The notes below the pieces were generated by a model. The model had not been told where the DNA came from, made no database searches, and worked only from the letters and a program-made list of their open reading frames with translations. The translations under genes and the position numbers were made by a program. From Rosa chinensis (taxonomy: Eukaryota > Streptophyta > Magnoliopsida > Rosales > Rosaceae), in contig NC_037093.1 in assembly GCF_002994745.2 (NCBI RefSeq), positions 11,326,400 to 11,390,399 on the forward strand: a stretch of DNA of 64,000 bases. The letters run 5' to 3'. Shown one piece after another: positions 22,843-35,333 of this stretch; the first letter of the stretch is position 1; each line of letters begins with the position of its first letter.

Positions 22843-24600
22843 CTTATGAGAAATCATATTTTACTGAATTGTCTTCCCACCAGTGTCTTATGTAACCAAT
22901 GCCAATGGTGAGGCCTTTCCTGTGTTAGGGTCAGGGAAAGTTCGTATTACTCCTACCTTAGAACTTCATAATGTGTTATATGAGCCTGACTTGTCTCACC
23001 ATCTGATATTTGTTCTCCAGTTGAATACTGAGTCTAAGTGCCCTGTAACCTTTTATCCTATGTATGTGATGTTTCAGGATCTTCTCACTAGGGAGGTCAT
23101 CGGTCGGGGGCATTTGAGGGGCAGGTTGTTCCATCTGGATCAGACATACGCAGGGGAGAAACCAGGAGCACAGTCCCATGCTACTTTGACTTCGAGTTCT
23201 GATAAGCTAAGTGAAATTTGGTTATGGCATCGCCGTTTAGGGCATCCCTCTTTTAGTCTTATGAGAAAAACCATGCCTACTTTGTTTATTGGTGTGGATG
23301 AATCCGTTTTACATTGTGAAACATGTGTTTTGGCCAAGAGTCACCGTGCTACTTATTCTCCTAGTCTTTCTAATAAAAGTGTTCTTCCTTTTGAGTTGAT
23401 TCACTCTGATGTTTGGGGACCTTCTAGAGAGCACATTGTATTGGGTATGAGATACTTCGTGTTGTTTATTGATGATTGTATGAGATTGTCATAGGTTGCT
23501 CTTCTTAAAACCAAAGATGAAGTATTTCCAGCTTTTCAAACATTTCGCACTCTTGTTTAAACACAGTACCATAGCACCATTAAAGTCCTTCGTTCTAACA
23601 ATGGGGGCGAATATGTTAATCATGTTTTCCAAGAGTTTTTCAAAACCCATGGGATTGTTCACCAAACTACATGTCCACAAACACCAGAACAAAATGGAGT
23701 GTCTGAAAGAAAAAACCGTCATTTACTTGATATGGCTCGTGCCCTTCTCTTTAGTGCTCATATGCCTAAGTATCTTTGGGCGATGCTGTGCATGCTTCCT
23801 CCCATCTTATCAATCGTCTTCCATCCAGTGTTCTCCAGGGAAAAATTCCATTTGAGGTTCTTGCCACTCATGTCTCCTTACCTTCATTTCATAATCTTCT
23901 AGCTCGTGTCTTTGGTTGTGTTGCTTTTGTTCATGTTCCCAAAAACCAGAGGTCTAAGTTAGATGCTCGGGCACTTAAGTGTGTATTTGTTGGCTACGGA
24001 GGCTATCAGAAAGGGTACGTTGTCATCACCTACCAGAAAGTACTATGTGACTATGGATGTTACTTTCTTTGAGGACATGAACTATTTTTCCTCTTCAGAT
24101 ACAACTCTTCAGGGGGAGAATTCATATTTTGAAGAGCTGTATCATGGAGAGGGGGAGGAATCAGAAAGAGGGGAAGAAATCCCGCAAGTAGGAGGTATTT
24201 TGACGGATCTAGTTGAGACCATCAACAGCTCATCACCTCTAGAAGTAGAAGCTCCAGACATCCAGGCCCCAGTCTCAATCACTGAAAATGAAGTTGAAGA
24301 CACAACTGCCCCTCCTGCCATCACTTCTACCCCTGACCCACAACTTCCTGGTACTGAAGATCATTCATTTGAGGTATGTCCACCCACTGGTACTAGTAGT
24401 AGTGAGTGTAATGTTGAGCAATATGTGTTACCAAATAGGACCACTCGAGGGCAATCAACCAAAAGATATGAACCTACTCTTGCTGCCAAATCAGAATACC
24501 CAATAGCCAATTATATGTCTACTAGGAGGTTGTCTAAGTCATATGAATCATTTGTGAATCAAATATCTGCTGTATCAGTACCTAACAGAGTGTAGGATGC
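22800..24600 (+). pseudogene. Protease-integrase part of copia B polyprotein (broken)
   Basis: The protease motif WIIDSGAPDHMT gives the catalytic DSG. The pre-integrase motif IWLWHRRLGHPSFSLM (23217-23265) is followed by CETCVLAKSHRATY, the integrase zinc-binding Cys pair. The core holds HSDVWGPS with the first Asp, and LRSNNGGEYVN, where the usual Asp is Asn. It also has QTPEQNGVSERKNRH with the catalytic Glu (about 23678-23715). Stops at 23492 and 23559, and frame changes near 22870, 23800 and 24070, disable it. The end (24100-24600) is an acidic Pro/Ser-rich linker and then a TTRGQSTKRYEPT-type approach to RT. Confidence 0.85.
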
Positions 24601-26118
24601 ATTGGGGGATCCAAAGTGGAGGAAGGCAATGGAAGAAGAGATGGAGGCATTGCAAAAGAACAATACTTGGCAACTTGTGCCTCCACCACAAGGCAAGAAG
24701 GCTGTAGGTTGTCGTTGGGTGTTTACCGTGAAACATAATGCAGATGGATCAGTGAATCGGTACAAAGCACGCTTGTAGCAAAGAGGTTTACTCAGACATA
24801 TAGTATAGACTACGATGAAACATTTGCTCCTGTTGCCAAGATGAACACTATTCGGGTTCTGCTCTCGTTTGCTGCAAATTTAAACTGGCCATTTCGACAG
24901 TTTGATGTCAAAAATGCATTTCTTCATGGAGAGTTAGTTGAGGAAGTGTATATGAGCCTTCCACCTGGGTATGTAGTTGCTCATCCTGGTGACTTTGTAT
25001 GCAAATTTAGAAAATCTCTATATGGTCTCAAACAGTCACCTCGTGCTTAGTTTGGAAGATTTTCACAGTTCATGCGGAAGGTTGGTTACAAACAGAGCAA
25101 CTCAGACCATACCTTATTCCTCAAGCATCAACAAGGCAAGGTAACAGCTCTAATTATTTATGTGGATGATATGGTAATAACTGGCAATGATACTGTTGAG
25201 ATGGATAGACTGCAAAGACAGTTAGCCTCTGAGTTTGAGATGAAGGACTTGGGTGAACTTAAGTACTTCTTAGGAATTGAGGTAGCCAGGGGGAGAGAAG
25301 GGATCTACCTGTGCCAGAGGAAGTACGTTCTTGACTTGCTGACAGAGACAGGTTTGTTGGATTGCAGACCTATTGATACTCCTGTTGAGCAGAACCATTG
25401 TTTAGCTGAGTATCCAGATCAGGTACCTACTGATCGAGCCCGCTATCAGAGGTTGGTTGGGTGCTTGATTTATTTGGCTCATACTAGACCAGATGTTGTG
25501 TATGCAGTAAGTGTGGTGAGTCAGTTCATGGATAACCCAAGTGAGAGTCACATGGATGCTGTTATGCGAATTTTAAAGAACTTGAAGTCAGCTCCAGGAA
25601 GGGGAGTATTGTTTTCTAAACACAACAACATTCTTGAGGTTTGTGGCTTCAAAGATGCAGATTGGGCTGGAAATATTACAGACAGGAGGTCAACATTAGG
25701 TTACTTTACTTTTGTGGGAGGTAATTTGGTTACATGGAAGAGCAAGAAACAGAAAGTTGTGGCACGGTCTAGTGCTGAGGCAGAACATAGAGGTATGGCT
25801 TACGGAGTGTGTGAATTGTTGTGGCTGAGAAATCTGTTACGTGATATGGGTTTCAAACTCAAAAGTACTATGCATTTGTATTGTGACAACAAGGCAGCTA
25901 TTGACATATCACAGAATACAGTACAGCATGATCATACTAAGCATGTGGAGGTGGACCGTCACTTTATTAAGAAGAAGCTAGATGCTAAAATTATTAGCTT
26001 TCCTTTCGTCCCAACTGAAGAGCAACTTGCAGATATACTTACTAAAGGAGTTTCAGGAAGGTTTTTTTATGACTGTCTAAGCAAGTTGGGCATGGTTGAT
26101 GTGTATGCACCAACTTGA
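24600..26118 (+). pseudogene. Reverse transcriptase-RNase H of copia B
   Basis: RT begins DPKWRKAMEEEMEAL and NNTWQLVPPP and includes FDVKNAFLHGELVEEVYM. The catalytic box is intact: ALIIYVDDMVITGN (about 25150-25190). RNase H has FKDADWAGNITDRRSTLGYF and LYCDNKAAIDISQN, and the end is ADILTKGVSG. The 348-residue frame 25072-26118 is intact. Upstream, a stop at 24594, a stop in KARL*QRG (about 24777), a frame change near 24785 and a stop after SPRA (25048) break the fusion. Confidence 0.9.
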
Positions 26119-26125
26119 GGGGGAG

Positions 26126-26313
26126 TGTTAGCGTGAGTCATAGCATAATATTAGGGATATAATATATTGTAATTATTTTGTAGTTAGTACTTACCTATTC
26201 TTTGTGTGGTAAAGGGTAGATACGTAAGTCGATTGTATACCTGTAGTCACCCTTATATACCTCCATTGTGAGATGAATAAGATTATCAAACAATTCATTC
26301 TCTCAATACTTCC
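26126..26313 (+). repeat. 3' LTR of copia B (probably truncated at its end)
   Basis: Starts TGTTAGCGTGAG after the polypurine tract and ends abruptly at CAATACTTCC. The sequence after that (TATTGTAAAT) does not match the text following the left LTR. Confidence 0.8.
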
Positions 26314-26316
26314 TAT

Positions 26317-26555
26317 TGTAAATAATTATGGCTAATATCATGTAAATAGATGGAGAGTCATATATGTCTTTCACTATAGATTAGTGATTGATAGGGTTGT
26401 GAATAGGAGTAATTGACGTTGCTATTAAACGTTGCCTATTTGTATACATCATGTACTCCTATATAAACCCCCTCATGGTGAGATGAATAGACACACAATC
26501 TGATTCTCTGTGTCCAAACTCTCTCTCTCTCTCTCAAAAATTTTTCTGTTTTACA
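26317..26555 (+). repeat. 5' LTR of copia C
   Basis: Begins TGTAAATAATTATGG and contains a TATA box in CTATATAAACCCC (about 26458-26470) and a CT repeat (26520-26535). It ends near TTTTACA, just before the primer-binding region ACACGTTATCAGCACGA. Confidence 0.65.
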
Positions 26556-27141
26556 ACACGTTATCAGCACGATTCTCTAACCCAAGCCCTAGCTAGAGAA
26601 AAAAAATCCCCCTGCTGCAGCCTGTTTGCAGGCCCCGAAACCTCTTGATCGGGACCTCAGATCAAAATCTTTCCTTCATCAAAGTTGTTCGTCTCTGCCT
26701 CTTCTTTCTGACCTCCAAATTTCAGCCATATTGGAGTAGTTTTGAGACCTGTACACCATTCGAAGTGGGAGCTGTCCAGAAGAGGCGAATAGCTCTTGGA
26801 TTGGCTGAGAAGACAACCTTCTCAGTTCTGCACACATAAGCTGAAGATTCATCCGTCCTTCATCAAGTAATGTTTTCCAAAATCTAATTTTATATTCATG
26901 CTTGTTGCTTATTGAAGCCTATTGATTGAATATGAAAAGTCACCATAATGCATGAATCCTAGCAAATCCTACATGATTTATTTACTTTGTATACGTATTT
27001 GTATATATTTGTTCATGTGTTTTGGATTGTTTGATAGGAAAAGAAAAAAAGAATTAGGATACTTTGGCTGCACTTGGTCCAGTAGCACCAATTCACAACT
27101 AGAGAGCTTCAATCAATCATGCAAAAATAAAATCTACTATT

Positions 27142-27220
27142 TCTGGGATTCGAACCCAGCCACAGTGAGTACCAGCACAACATGTTGTCCACTGTGCCAT
27201 TATGGCCAATTGGTAATTAT
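27142..27220 (-). mobile_element. tRNA-like segment in leader of copia C (SINE head)
   Basis: On the minus strand it reads TGGCACAGTGG (A-box-like), then GGTTCGAATCCC (B box) about 45 bases on. These are RNA polymerase III promoter parts of a tRNA or tRNA-derived SINE. The paired stems of a functional tRNA are poor, so I call it SINE-derived. Confidence 0.45.
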
Positions 27221-27229
27221 CACCACCAT

Positions 27230-28540
27230 TTAATATTAATACTGCTGGAAGCAGATTCAACTCCATTTAATTGGTGATTGATCAATTGATTCAATTCATG
27301 TTTTGGTTTTGATTGACATTTATCCAAAACAATTGTCATAATAATTTCACAATGTATCTTTTATTACTATATCTGAATATTGTGTACTGCATGAATTATG
27401 GACTTAATTTTTGGTTATATTTGAATATGCCATTATAATTCTTTATGCTAGAAGCATTATGGGCTAAATTATTACGCGATTATTACATAAACATTGTGCC
27501 AGAAGCATTTGCCAAATTTATTACCTGTACGTAATGCCAGAAGCATTAATGGGATTTAACCCATTTCCTTAGGTATATAACCGCTGCATTAATTTATTTA
27601 TGTTACGATTTAATAACATATATTGAATTTGGTTATGTTATAATTGTGAATATAAATAGAGGCTGAGTCAGAAGCTCAAATCAAGCCCAAATTGACAAAA
27701 GTTATGAATCTTCTCAAACTAGGCTCATCCAGTTGGATGCGATATCTAGGAAAGGTTCAGATGAGGCCATGTACTTAAGCGAGCCTCGCTCCACCTAAAC
27801 TTCATCTTTCCTTACCTGGTCGTATTTAATTGGAGTTACCGAAAGAGTTGAGTAATAACTTTTCATTCCTTGGCAGACTAGCCTGAGCTCAGCAGGCCCA
27901 CTCTCCCTCTGCAGGACCTAGCAGCCCAGCATGCCTCACATACTCTTTGACTAGCGCATGAAAGCCTAGGTCACGAGCCTGCAGACTAAGCCCGATAGGT
28001 TTCACTATCAAGCCCACTCCTTCTTTGGTCCAGCAGAATCAAAATAAAAGGAAAAATGATTTCATATTGTAAATAGATTCACCATATCTAATATGTGTAA
28101 TTAATTTCCAGAAGCATTTATTTACATAATTGTGTGATAATTAATCTGTTATATTACTAGCATGCAATTAATATCTCAATTGATTTGTGATTTTTATTTA
28201 TCCAATTTGTGAGATATTATTACAATTTACTTTATTCAATATTATTGTGTTACTTGTCTAAATTTTCGCACTAGAATATATGTGTAGAAAATACAGGTAC
28301 CTAATGAACTAGAAGTTCTAAATGAACCAGTAGTTCATACATAAATCAAACTTGTAGTTTCGATAATGCCATTTAAGAAAATTGAAGTTTCTTTCATAAA
28401 TTCACCACACATGATAAAAACCAGTAGATTTTACATGTCTAATCCGATTTTTCATACCATGTTATATAACCTGAAGTTCTCATTACTTGCTTATGGATGA
28501 TATTACCCAAAGCACTAATATTATTTGTTCTTTTCCTGTA
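27230..28540. other. Long non-coding leader of copia C
   Basis: AT-rich. The phrase AGAAGCATT recurs (about 27450, 27500, 27538, 28110), often after CC. No coding region. Confidence 0.5.
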
Positions 28541-28546
28541 AGAAAT

Positions 28547-31500
28547 GTCAGATCTCAACATGTTTGACTTTGTTGCTTTGGAGGTCTCCAGAAGAAACTA
28601 TCTAAAGTGAACTCAAGGTGTGAAAATTCATCTGACTGCAAAGAAGATGAGATCAACAATCAATGCTAACAATGTCATCATTGAGGCTTTTAATATGATT
28701 GTCATAATTTTCAAAAAGGAAACATATGGAGTAAACACTCCAAGTTGAGTATCCGATGAAGAGGATATACAGACTCTTTGGGTCGCTCTGGAAGAGCACC
28801 TTCACCATCAGATGACCATTTCTTGCTTGAAGCAAGACATGATTGGCAGAACGAAATTAACCCATATGACCGTCTGCCACTTGGCCAAAGACCAAGAGGC
28901 CACGTAATTAGGCTCCACGTGGTAGGAGCCATGATGCCATAACTCAGCAAGCCCAAGTTGAAAGGAACACTGGTCCGGCCTGTCGCCACCAGAATCAACA
29001 TGATCTTTGTTATCGATGTGGAGGAATTGACTGCTGGTCCCGCACCTGTTGTGCGATAGCCTAAGCAGTAGATGAGTATTACGCTGGTTGCTGAACTCGA
29101 AATACCAACTTTATTAAAGGGTCATTTTTCTATCGATTTCACACTAGAGATCATGGATTTTCAGCCAGTTATTGAACATACCGAGGATTAGAACTCGAAG
29201 ACATGGGTATAATTGGCCCCTTGTGCCATATCTATTTCATCTTAATGAATGAAACATCTTCGGATTTTGGTGATTTATGTTTTCAATCATTTTGGATTAT
29301 GAAAATGTAGTTATGTTCGAATGTATTTAATTCAATAAACTTATTTATACATGTGATCCATTGAATTAAATAAATGAATAGACATATTATGTGGGGAAGT
29401 TTGTTGTCTGGTTAAAAGTGCTATTACGCACGCCATACTCCCAAGTTGGAGATATTTTTCAAACTTATTGTCTATTCATACCTCTGTGACAACCGTATCA
29501 GGGCAATCCAACCTGATAGAGGGCTACGGCAAAGCCTACTTTATGTTGTCCAATGGTACTGAACTTACCATTAATGAGGACTTATAATCTCCACGTTCCA
29601 GAAGAACGTTATTGAGTATTAAGGATATTCGAAGCAACAGTTATCACATTGAAACCACTGAGAAAAATGCATGGAATATCTTTGCATAACCTCCGAGTGT
29701 GCGGCCAGAAGCATACATTGGAGAAATTGAAATCTGTTAGCTAGAAGCTAACTAATTCAAGCAACTACTTGCTATGGCATGACCGTTTGGGACACCCAGC
29801 TCAAAGTATGATGAATCGTATCCTCAATTCATCGCAGGTGCATTCCCTTCTGAATAAGGGTCCTGTATATAATGACACACTATGCCATACTCGTTAAGAA
29901 TATTTAATACTAGACCATCATATGCAAAGACTAGTACATACACCACCATTTTTCTGCACAGAATGCAAGGGAAATTTGTGGACATATCCAACCACCATGT
30001 GGACCAGTTAAATATTAATGGTTTTGGTTGATGTATCGACAAAGTGATCACATGTTACACTATTGTCTGCAAGAAAATGCTGCTTTTGCTAAACTCTCAC
30101 CCAGATCATGAAATTGAGGGTTCACCACTCGGATTATCCCATAAAGTCTATAAGACTTGATAATACCGGAGAGTTTACATCGAAGTCTTTCGATGATTAT
30201 TGCATATCCCTTGGGATTAATGCTGAACATATAGTTCCCTATGTTCACACCTAGATGGTCTCGCAAACAGAATCTTGGTAATGCGCACCAAGCTTATAGT
30301 TTTTGCTTGGGGCTATGCAATCTTGCATGCAGCTATGTTGGTCCCGTTGAGGCCCACTGCTACCAACCTTACTCCGCGTTACAGCTGGTGACTGGGTACG
30401 AACCTGATGTTTCGCACTTACGCGCATTTGGGTATGCAGTCCTCGTGCCAATTGTGCCGTAACAACGTACAAAATTGGGTCCTCAACAAAGGATGGACAT
30501 ACATGTCGATTATGAATCCCATCCATTATGTGCTCTTTAGAGCCCTTGACAGGAGATCTCTTACCGCTAGATTTGCAGATTGTCACTTTGATGAAACAGT
30601 CTTCCCGCCGTTAGGGGGAGATAAGAACGTCACCGTTCCTGATGAACAGCGTGAACTAACATGAAATGTCCCCACTATGTTTCATCATGATGCCCTAAAC
30701 GCAGAAAGTACTGAAGTGCGGACAATTTTAGATCTATAGAGTATAGAATACAATATGCCAGACAGTTTCTCTGATCTAGCTAAAGTGACGAGATCATATA
30801 TACCTGCTACAAATGTGCCTGCAAGGATAGACGTCCATGTAGGATGAGTCGTCCCAGATGGACGAGGTACGACCATGGCGGCTAACCAGTCATATGTCCC
30901 TGCCCAGAAGCGAGGTCGACCATTAGGTTCGAAGGATTCTTATCCCCAGAACAGGGTAAACTTGGCACAAATGAATCCTCTTAATATCGCATTCTCAAAC
31001 CGATCTATCTCATGAGATAAATCCGGATTATGGGTCTGTCCTAGAAGAGACGATGTTGGGGGACGCTCCAACATTTGAACCCACTCCCGAGAATAGAGAA
31101 ACTCGATAAATTTAGTGAGATTTGGAATCGGGTTGAGATTATCATCGATGATATATTAGTATTTGTGGTGGCCATCGAATCTATAATATGCGATGACCTC
31201 GAACCTTGCTTTGTCGATCAATATCAATGAAAAGACAACTGGCTAACAAGGAAATAAGTAATCCAGGTCAAATTAGATTCCTTAACAAAAAGAAAGGTGT
31301 TTGGACCTGTTGTTCCTACACCTCCCCATGTTAAACCCGTAGAATCTAAATGGCTATTTGTAAGGAAGCGTAATGAGAAAAATGAGATTGTGATACACAA
31401 GGCTCGTCTAGTGGCGCAAAAATTTTCTCAACTCCCTGTGGTTGATTACGAGGAGACGTATTCTCCCGCAATGGATGTCATAACGTTCCACTACCTTTTC

Positions 31501-32655
31501 AGTTTGGTAGTTTCCAAAAAACTGAATATGCAGCTTACGAATGTGGTCACAACTTATCTCTATGGGGAACATAATACAGAGATATACATGAAAATTCCTG
31601 AAGGACTTATGATACCCGATGCAAATAGTTCTAGACCACTGAACACGCTCTCCATTAGTTTTGAGGCGTTCACTTTATAGATTGAAAAAATCTAGACGGA
31701 GGTGGTATAACCGTCTAAGTGAATATTTGATCGGGATGGGATATGTGAATAATAAACTATGCCCATGCGTGTTTATTAAGGAAACAAGTTTCGGGTTTGC
31801 AATTGTGCGGTCTATGTCAAAGACATGAATTTGATTGATATTCCTGAAGAAATCAAGGAAACCGCAAAGCACCTGAAGTCGGAATTTGAGATGAAAGGCT
31901 TTGGGAAAACAAATTATTGTCTCGACCTGAAGCCCGAGGACAAGTACATATGAAATTTTGGTCCATCAACCAAATTACATCTAGAAGATGTTAAGATGCT
32001 TTAATGAGGATAAAAGCAAGCACACTCATAGTCGTCTGAAGTCTAAAGAGAACCGTATCGTTCTGCAAATGATAACGAAGAGATATTTGTGCCAGAAGTC
32101 CCATATCTAAGTGCAATAGGCGAATTATTGTATTTGGCTCAATGCCCTAGACAGGACATCCCATTCAATGAGAACTTGTTAGCTAGATATAGCTCTGCGC
32201 CAACACGCCGCCACCAGAATGGCATAAAAGACATTTTTCGCTACCTTAGAGGTAAGGCAGATATGGGCTTATTCTATCCCTATGCATCAAGGAATGGATC
32301 AAACCCCCTTGATCCTCAGAATGATGCTTGCCTTGTTTGATATGCTGATATAGACTATCTATCAGACACGCACAAGGCACGTTCCCAAATTGGTTATGTC
32401 TTTACCATTGGGAATACTGCAATTTCTTAGAGGTCTACAAAATAGACACTTGTTGCTACCTCTTCGAATCATGATGAGATACTAGCTCTTCACGAAGCAG
32501 TATGTGAATGTACATGGCTAAGAGCCGTTACAAACCATGTTCGAAGCACATGTGAACTGCATTCCACCACTGATGGACCAACCATTATCTACGAGGATAA
32601 TGCTGCTTACATAGAGCAGATAAAGACGAGTTTCATCAAAGGAGACAACACCAAA
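28547..32655 (+). pseudogene. gag-pol remnant of copia C
   Basis: Gag begins MSDLNMFDFVALEVSRRNYL, followed by a stop. A zinc knuckle near 29005-29045 reads CYRCGGIDCWSRTC, with Cys where the ligand His should be. The pre-integrase motif LLWHDRLGHPAQSMMNRIL is near 29770-29825. Integrase pieces run 29995-30460. RT (31297-31680) has KARLVAQKFSQLPVVDYEET and MQLTNVVTTYLYGE, then SRRWWYNRLSEYLIGMGY-like text in another frame. RNase H (32089-32650) has LSAIGELLYLAQCPRQDIPF and YEDNAAYIEQIK. Many stops and frame changes. Confidence 0.8.
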
Positions 32656-32660
32656 CAATT

Positions 32661-33008
32661 TTTTTTTTTTTGAAGCAGGGTGAGGGAGGAGTCCCTAACA
32701 CCCCAAAAAAATTATTAGAGAAAAAGAGAAGTTACAATGGAGGGGACTACGCCAAAACCTCCATACCAATAGAAAACCACAAAGAAAAACAATCTAACGA
32801 ACTCTAAACTTCGGAAGACCCAAACGGTCTTCATTACAATTTGAAGCAATGAAACTAGGAGTTGTATCCCACCACACAAAGTCAGTAGAAGACGTACCAT
32901 AGTTTGCTAAGGCATCAGCAACATGATTCCCTTCGCGAAATATATGAGATGAATGAAAATTCATTTGAGAAATGCGAAATACTGACATATCTAACGTCTT
33001 GTTCACTT
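32661..33008 (-). mobile_element. 3' fragment of an L1-type LINE (RNase H end and poly-A)
   Basis: The left edge is a T12 run (poly-A on the minus strand) inserted into the RNase H of copia C. The minus-strand frame 33006-32794 reads FHSSHIFREGNHVADALANYG, then DFVWWDTTPSF. This is the C-terminal RNase H-like domain of plant L1 elements, where HxxREGNxxAD is conserved. Everything upstream is missing, as expected from 5' truncation during reverse transcription. A shorter diverged copy lies at 37391-37605. Confidence 0.8.
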
Positions 33009-33081
33009 TACGGTTTTTATTTTAATATGTTCAACTTTCTATTGGCTTTGTTAGTTTAGTGTAGTGTAACATTAAGTGAAT

Positions 33082-34231
33082 TTTTTTTTTTTTTTTTTGA
33101 GAAAAGGAGATACTTTCATTCATATATCTATGGCCAGAAGGCACGTACATCGAATGCTGTCTTACACCAAAATCATACATGATATAAGCTACCAGGCAAA
33201 GGACAGATGACCCTCACTGTTAACACATGCGCTCACTTATTGAGCCTACATACAGGAGATAAATCCTCACTACAAAACCTCTCTTTGAAAAGTAAACCTA
33301 GTCGCCTAGAGACCTCAATTGGTGTATAACTAGAGAGAACTAAGAAGCAAGTAGTAAAAGACTCAACGTCAAGTACTAGGCAGGGAGACCCGGGAGCCAA
33401 AAGCTTCCCAAGCCCCTGTCTCGAGAATCCTCCGTCATAACTACTCAAGAGGATTTTCTAGAGGCACGAAAGTGCGTAGTTCCCTAACAAAATTAGAGAG
33501 TAATACAAACCTAGGATTCCCAAAGCAACGAAATATACTAGTAACTAAAAACAGTAAAATAAGATGATTTATCTTGAACCCCAAGTAAAACCCCAGGCCC
33601 AAGATACCTCAGGTCCAGACCAGGCCCATCACCGGATTAGGGCTCAAGAGCTCCAGCCACTGAGCCCGGCCCACGAAATGTGCTGCACAGACAGCCCAAC
33701 CACCACCATCGTGCTTCCAATCCCATCACGCCGTTGCTTGCAGATCCCAACCTCCGGCGAAGTCACGTCGTCGATCAGCACCGCAAACTGCCCTCCACTG
33801 CATGCACTGAAGCCCGTCCATCCCTGCTCGTCGCCCTCATCCGCTGAAAGCACTGAGATCGATCCATGAGCTTCCAACGATTTCATGGCTAGATCCGAAT
33901 GGATCAAACCATAGAAACCACCAGAACAGATACGTAGCCCAGCCACAAACCCAGCGATAGCAGCGAGATCCAAAACGGATCCGATCAGGCTCCACCCTCT
34001 GCCGCGTACCTTCTGCCTGTGTCGACACTGCCGCCAGCCAAAGCCATGGCCTAAGGAGCCCATACAGCCCCAACCGTCGCTAGCTCACATCGTCAACCCA
34101 TCCGGCCGCACTCGACGACCGCCGGCGAGGCCAGAAGCCATCGTCAGCGTCGAGGCGCAGCCGGACAGGCACAGTCGGCAACTTTTCTCTCAAAGTTCTC
34201 TCTAGGTTTTCCTCTGAGTTTCTAGGTATTC
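33082..34231 (-). mobile_element. Poly-A retroposon, family P, copy 2
   Basis: A T-run at the left edge and a 15-bp target duplication TAACATTAAGTGAAT (33067-33081 and 34232-34246) define the insertion. It shares TAGTCGCCTAGAGACC and the following ~30 bases with copy 1. Its minus-strand 5' end has AACCTAGAGAGAAC and a GCCGGC-rich block ending in GGCTTCTGGCCTCGCCGG. GC content rises towards the 5' end. Small open frames in this part (about 100-140 residues) show no known domain. Confidence 0.85.
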
Positions 34232-34246
34232 TAACATTAAGTGAAT

Positions 34247-34683
34247 ATGATCATGAGCAAGAGTAGTTTAATATGAGTTATATAACTTTTCTTAAGTGGA
34301 GCGAATATGATCATGAGCAAGAATAGTTTAGTATAAGTACTTCCGTTAAGTGAGCAAAATTGTTCTTGCCTTCAACGAGTTTCAGGTCCCAAACAATGCC
34401 ATTGTCACACAACCACAGTGAGAAGGACTTTTGTCAATAACATATGTGTCCAGTGTGTCCTGTACTTTATGTTCAGTTTGATGCTCGTATATATACATAT
34501 AGAAATAATGCATAGTTGTGTCTTTTTGCTTAGTTGGAAATTAACTAAAAAAAACATCGGTTATGGTATACTGTGAGCTCGATTATGGTTACTTTCTAAA
34601 GAAGCAGTTACATGTAGATCTAAAATCTTTTCAGAAGACAAATATAATGGTAAGAAACTAATGCAGACGGCTAGGTTGTCGAT
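34247..34683. other. Intergenic, with a short tandem duplication
   Basis: The block GTGAATATGATCATGAGCAA recurs with one change at about 34241 and 34302, each followed by GARTAGTTTARTAT. No gene is seen. Confidence 0.5.
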
Positions 34684-34998
34684 CTATATGTCTAGCTTTG
34701 GCTTGGAGATTGAGCTCTTGCATAGGCAGGATGAAAGTACTAGTGCTGTTGAAGAAGAAGCTTTAGGAAACATGTTGTGCTCCTGGCAGGCCATGCTATA
34801 AGTTTGATAATGAGCCAATTCTTTATGAGCTGCCTGCACTTCATCGACATCTTCACCTCCACCATTACTCTTTATCTGTCTTGAAGAGGTAGAACTGATC
34901 GAGTACGTAGCAGGACTTGTACTATTCTTGAGATTGAAAGATTGTGGACGAGGGTAGAGGAAATCAGTGGGAAAGAAGTAGTATTGGAGACCAGACAT
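34684..34998 (-). CDS. Small protein of unknown function (104 aa)
   Basis: A single-exon frame starts MSGLQYYFFPTDFLYPRPQS and ends SSISKPKLDI. It has an aromatic-rich N-terminus, a Ser/Thr-rich middle, an acidic patch (GGGEDVDEV), and no signal peptide or membrane segment. The YFFPTDFLYPRP opening looks like that of small plant-specific unknown proteins, but I cannot name a family. It lies upstream-adjacent to nothing coding on its own strand except the UGT gene 0.3 kb away (35334), which is transcribed in the same direction and whose 3' end faces this gene's 5' end. The good start context and lack of decay favour a real gene. Confidence 0.5.
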   Translation of the reverse strand: MSGLQYYFFPTDFLYPRPQSFNLKNSTSPATYSISSTSSRQIKSNGGGEDVDEVQAAHKELAHYQTYSMACQEHNMFPKASSSTALVLSSCLCKSSISKPKLDI

Positions 34999-35333
34999 GT
35001 AACGGCCCTTTACTTCTGTTATTAGTCTGTCTTTTTGAGTGATATGAGGCTATTCAGTTGCTAGCTTCTCAAAGATTTTGTTTCTCCATCTCATGCATCT
35101 AGGTATTTATTAGTTAGCACCATCAAATTAGCTAGGAAACATAAACCATCAAGTAGTAATAGGAAACACAATCAACGTAGTCATTGGAAACATAATCAAA
35201 CTAGGAAACGTAATATTATCACAAGATAATATTTCTCAAGAACATCATAGCGGTTTTTCAGAGCAAATTGAAATTGGAATAAAACTGTACATATTTTAAA
35301 CTAGTTATTGATGTAACATTTCCATCTTAAGCT
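34999..35333. other. Interval between UGT gene 3' end and the small gene
   Basis: No coding region. The sequence GGAAACATAAT/GGAAACRYAAT recurs several times (35125-35215), giving a loose short-period repeat. Confidence 0.5.

Larger units (their letters stand above)
20822..26313 (+). mobile_element. Ty1/copia retrotransposon B, both LTRs present
   Basis: The LTRs are 20822-~21008 (possibly to ~21030) and 26126-26313. They differ by about eight substitutions and one indel by eye, roughly 4 percent. A primer-binding site TGGTATCAGAGC (21032-21043, complementary to initiator-Met tRNA) lies downstream of the left LTR. A polypurine tract (TTGAGGGGGAG) precedes the right LTR. The interior order is gag, protease, integrase, RT, RNase H. 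No matching 5-bp flanks were found: the left flank is GATTT, the right flank TTGTA. The right edge abuts element C directly, which suggests a deletion at that junction. Confidence 0.9.
26317..32660 (+). mobile_element. Degenerate Ty1/copia retrotransposon C, truncated by a LINE tail
   Basis: A 5' LTR (26317-~26555) is followed by ACACGTTATCAGCACGA, a long 2-kb leader, and heavily mutated gag, pre-integrase, integrase, RT and RNase H. The copy ends inside RNase H at GDNTKQ, where the poly-T end of a LINE fragment begins. No 3' LTR follows. Its domains are closest to those of element A in this window. Stops are frequent, so it is an old copy. Confidence 0.85.

Noticed and set aside
23489..23722. 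Minus-strand frame over copia B integrase
   Set aside because: Antisense shadow of integrase text that is readable on the plus strand.
27142..27220. Functional tRNA gene
   Set aside because: B box is good but acceptor and anticodon stems do not pair convincingly, and it lies in a retrotransposon leader.
33564..34073. Open frames of 100-140 residues in the GC-rich part of retroposon copy 2
   Set aside because: Overlapping frames on both strands with no domain; long frames are expected from the local GC content.
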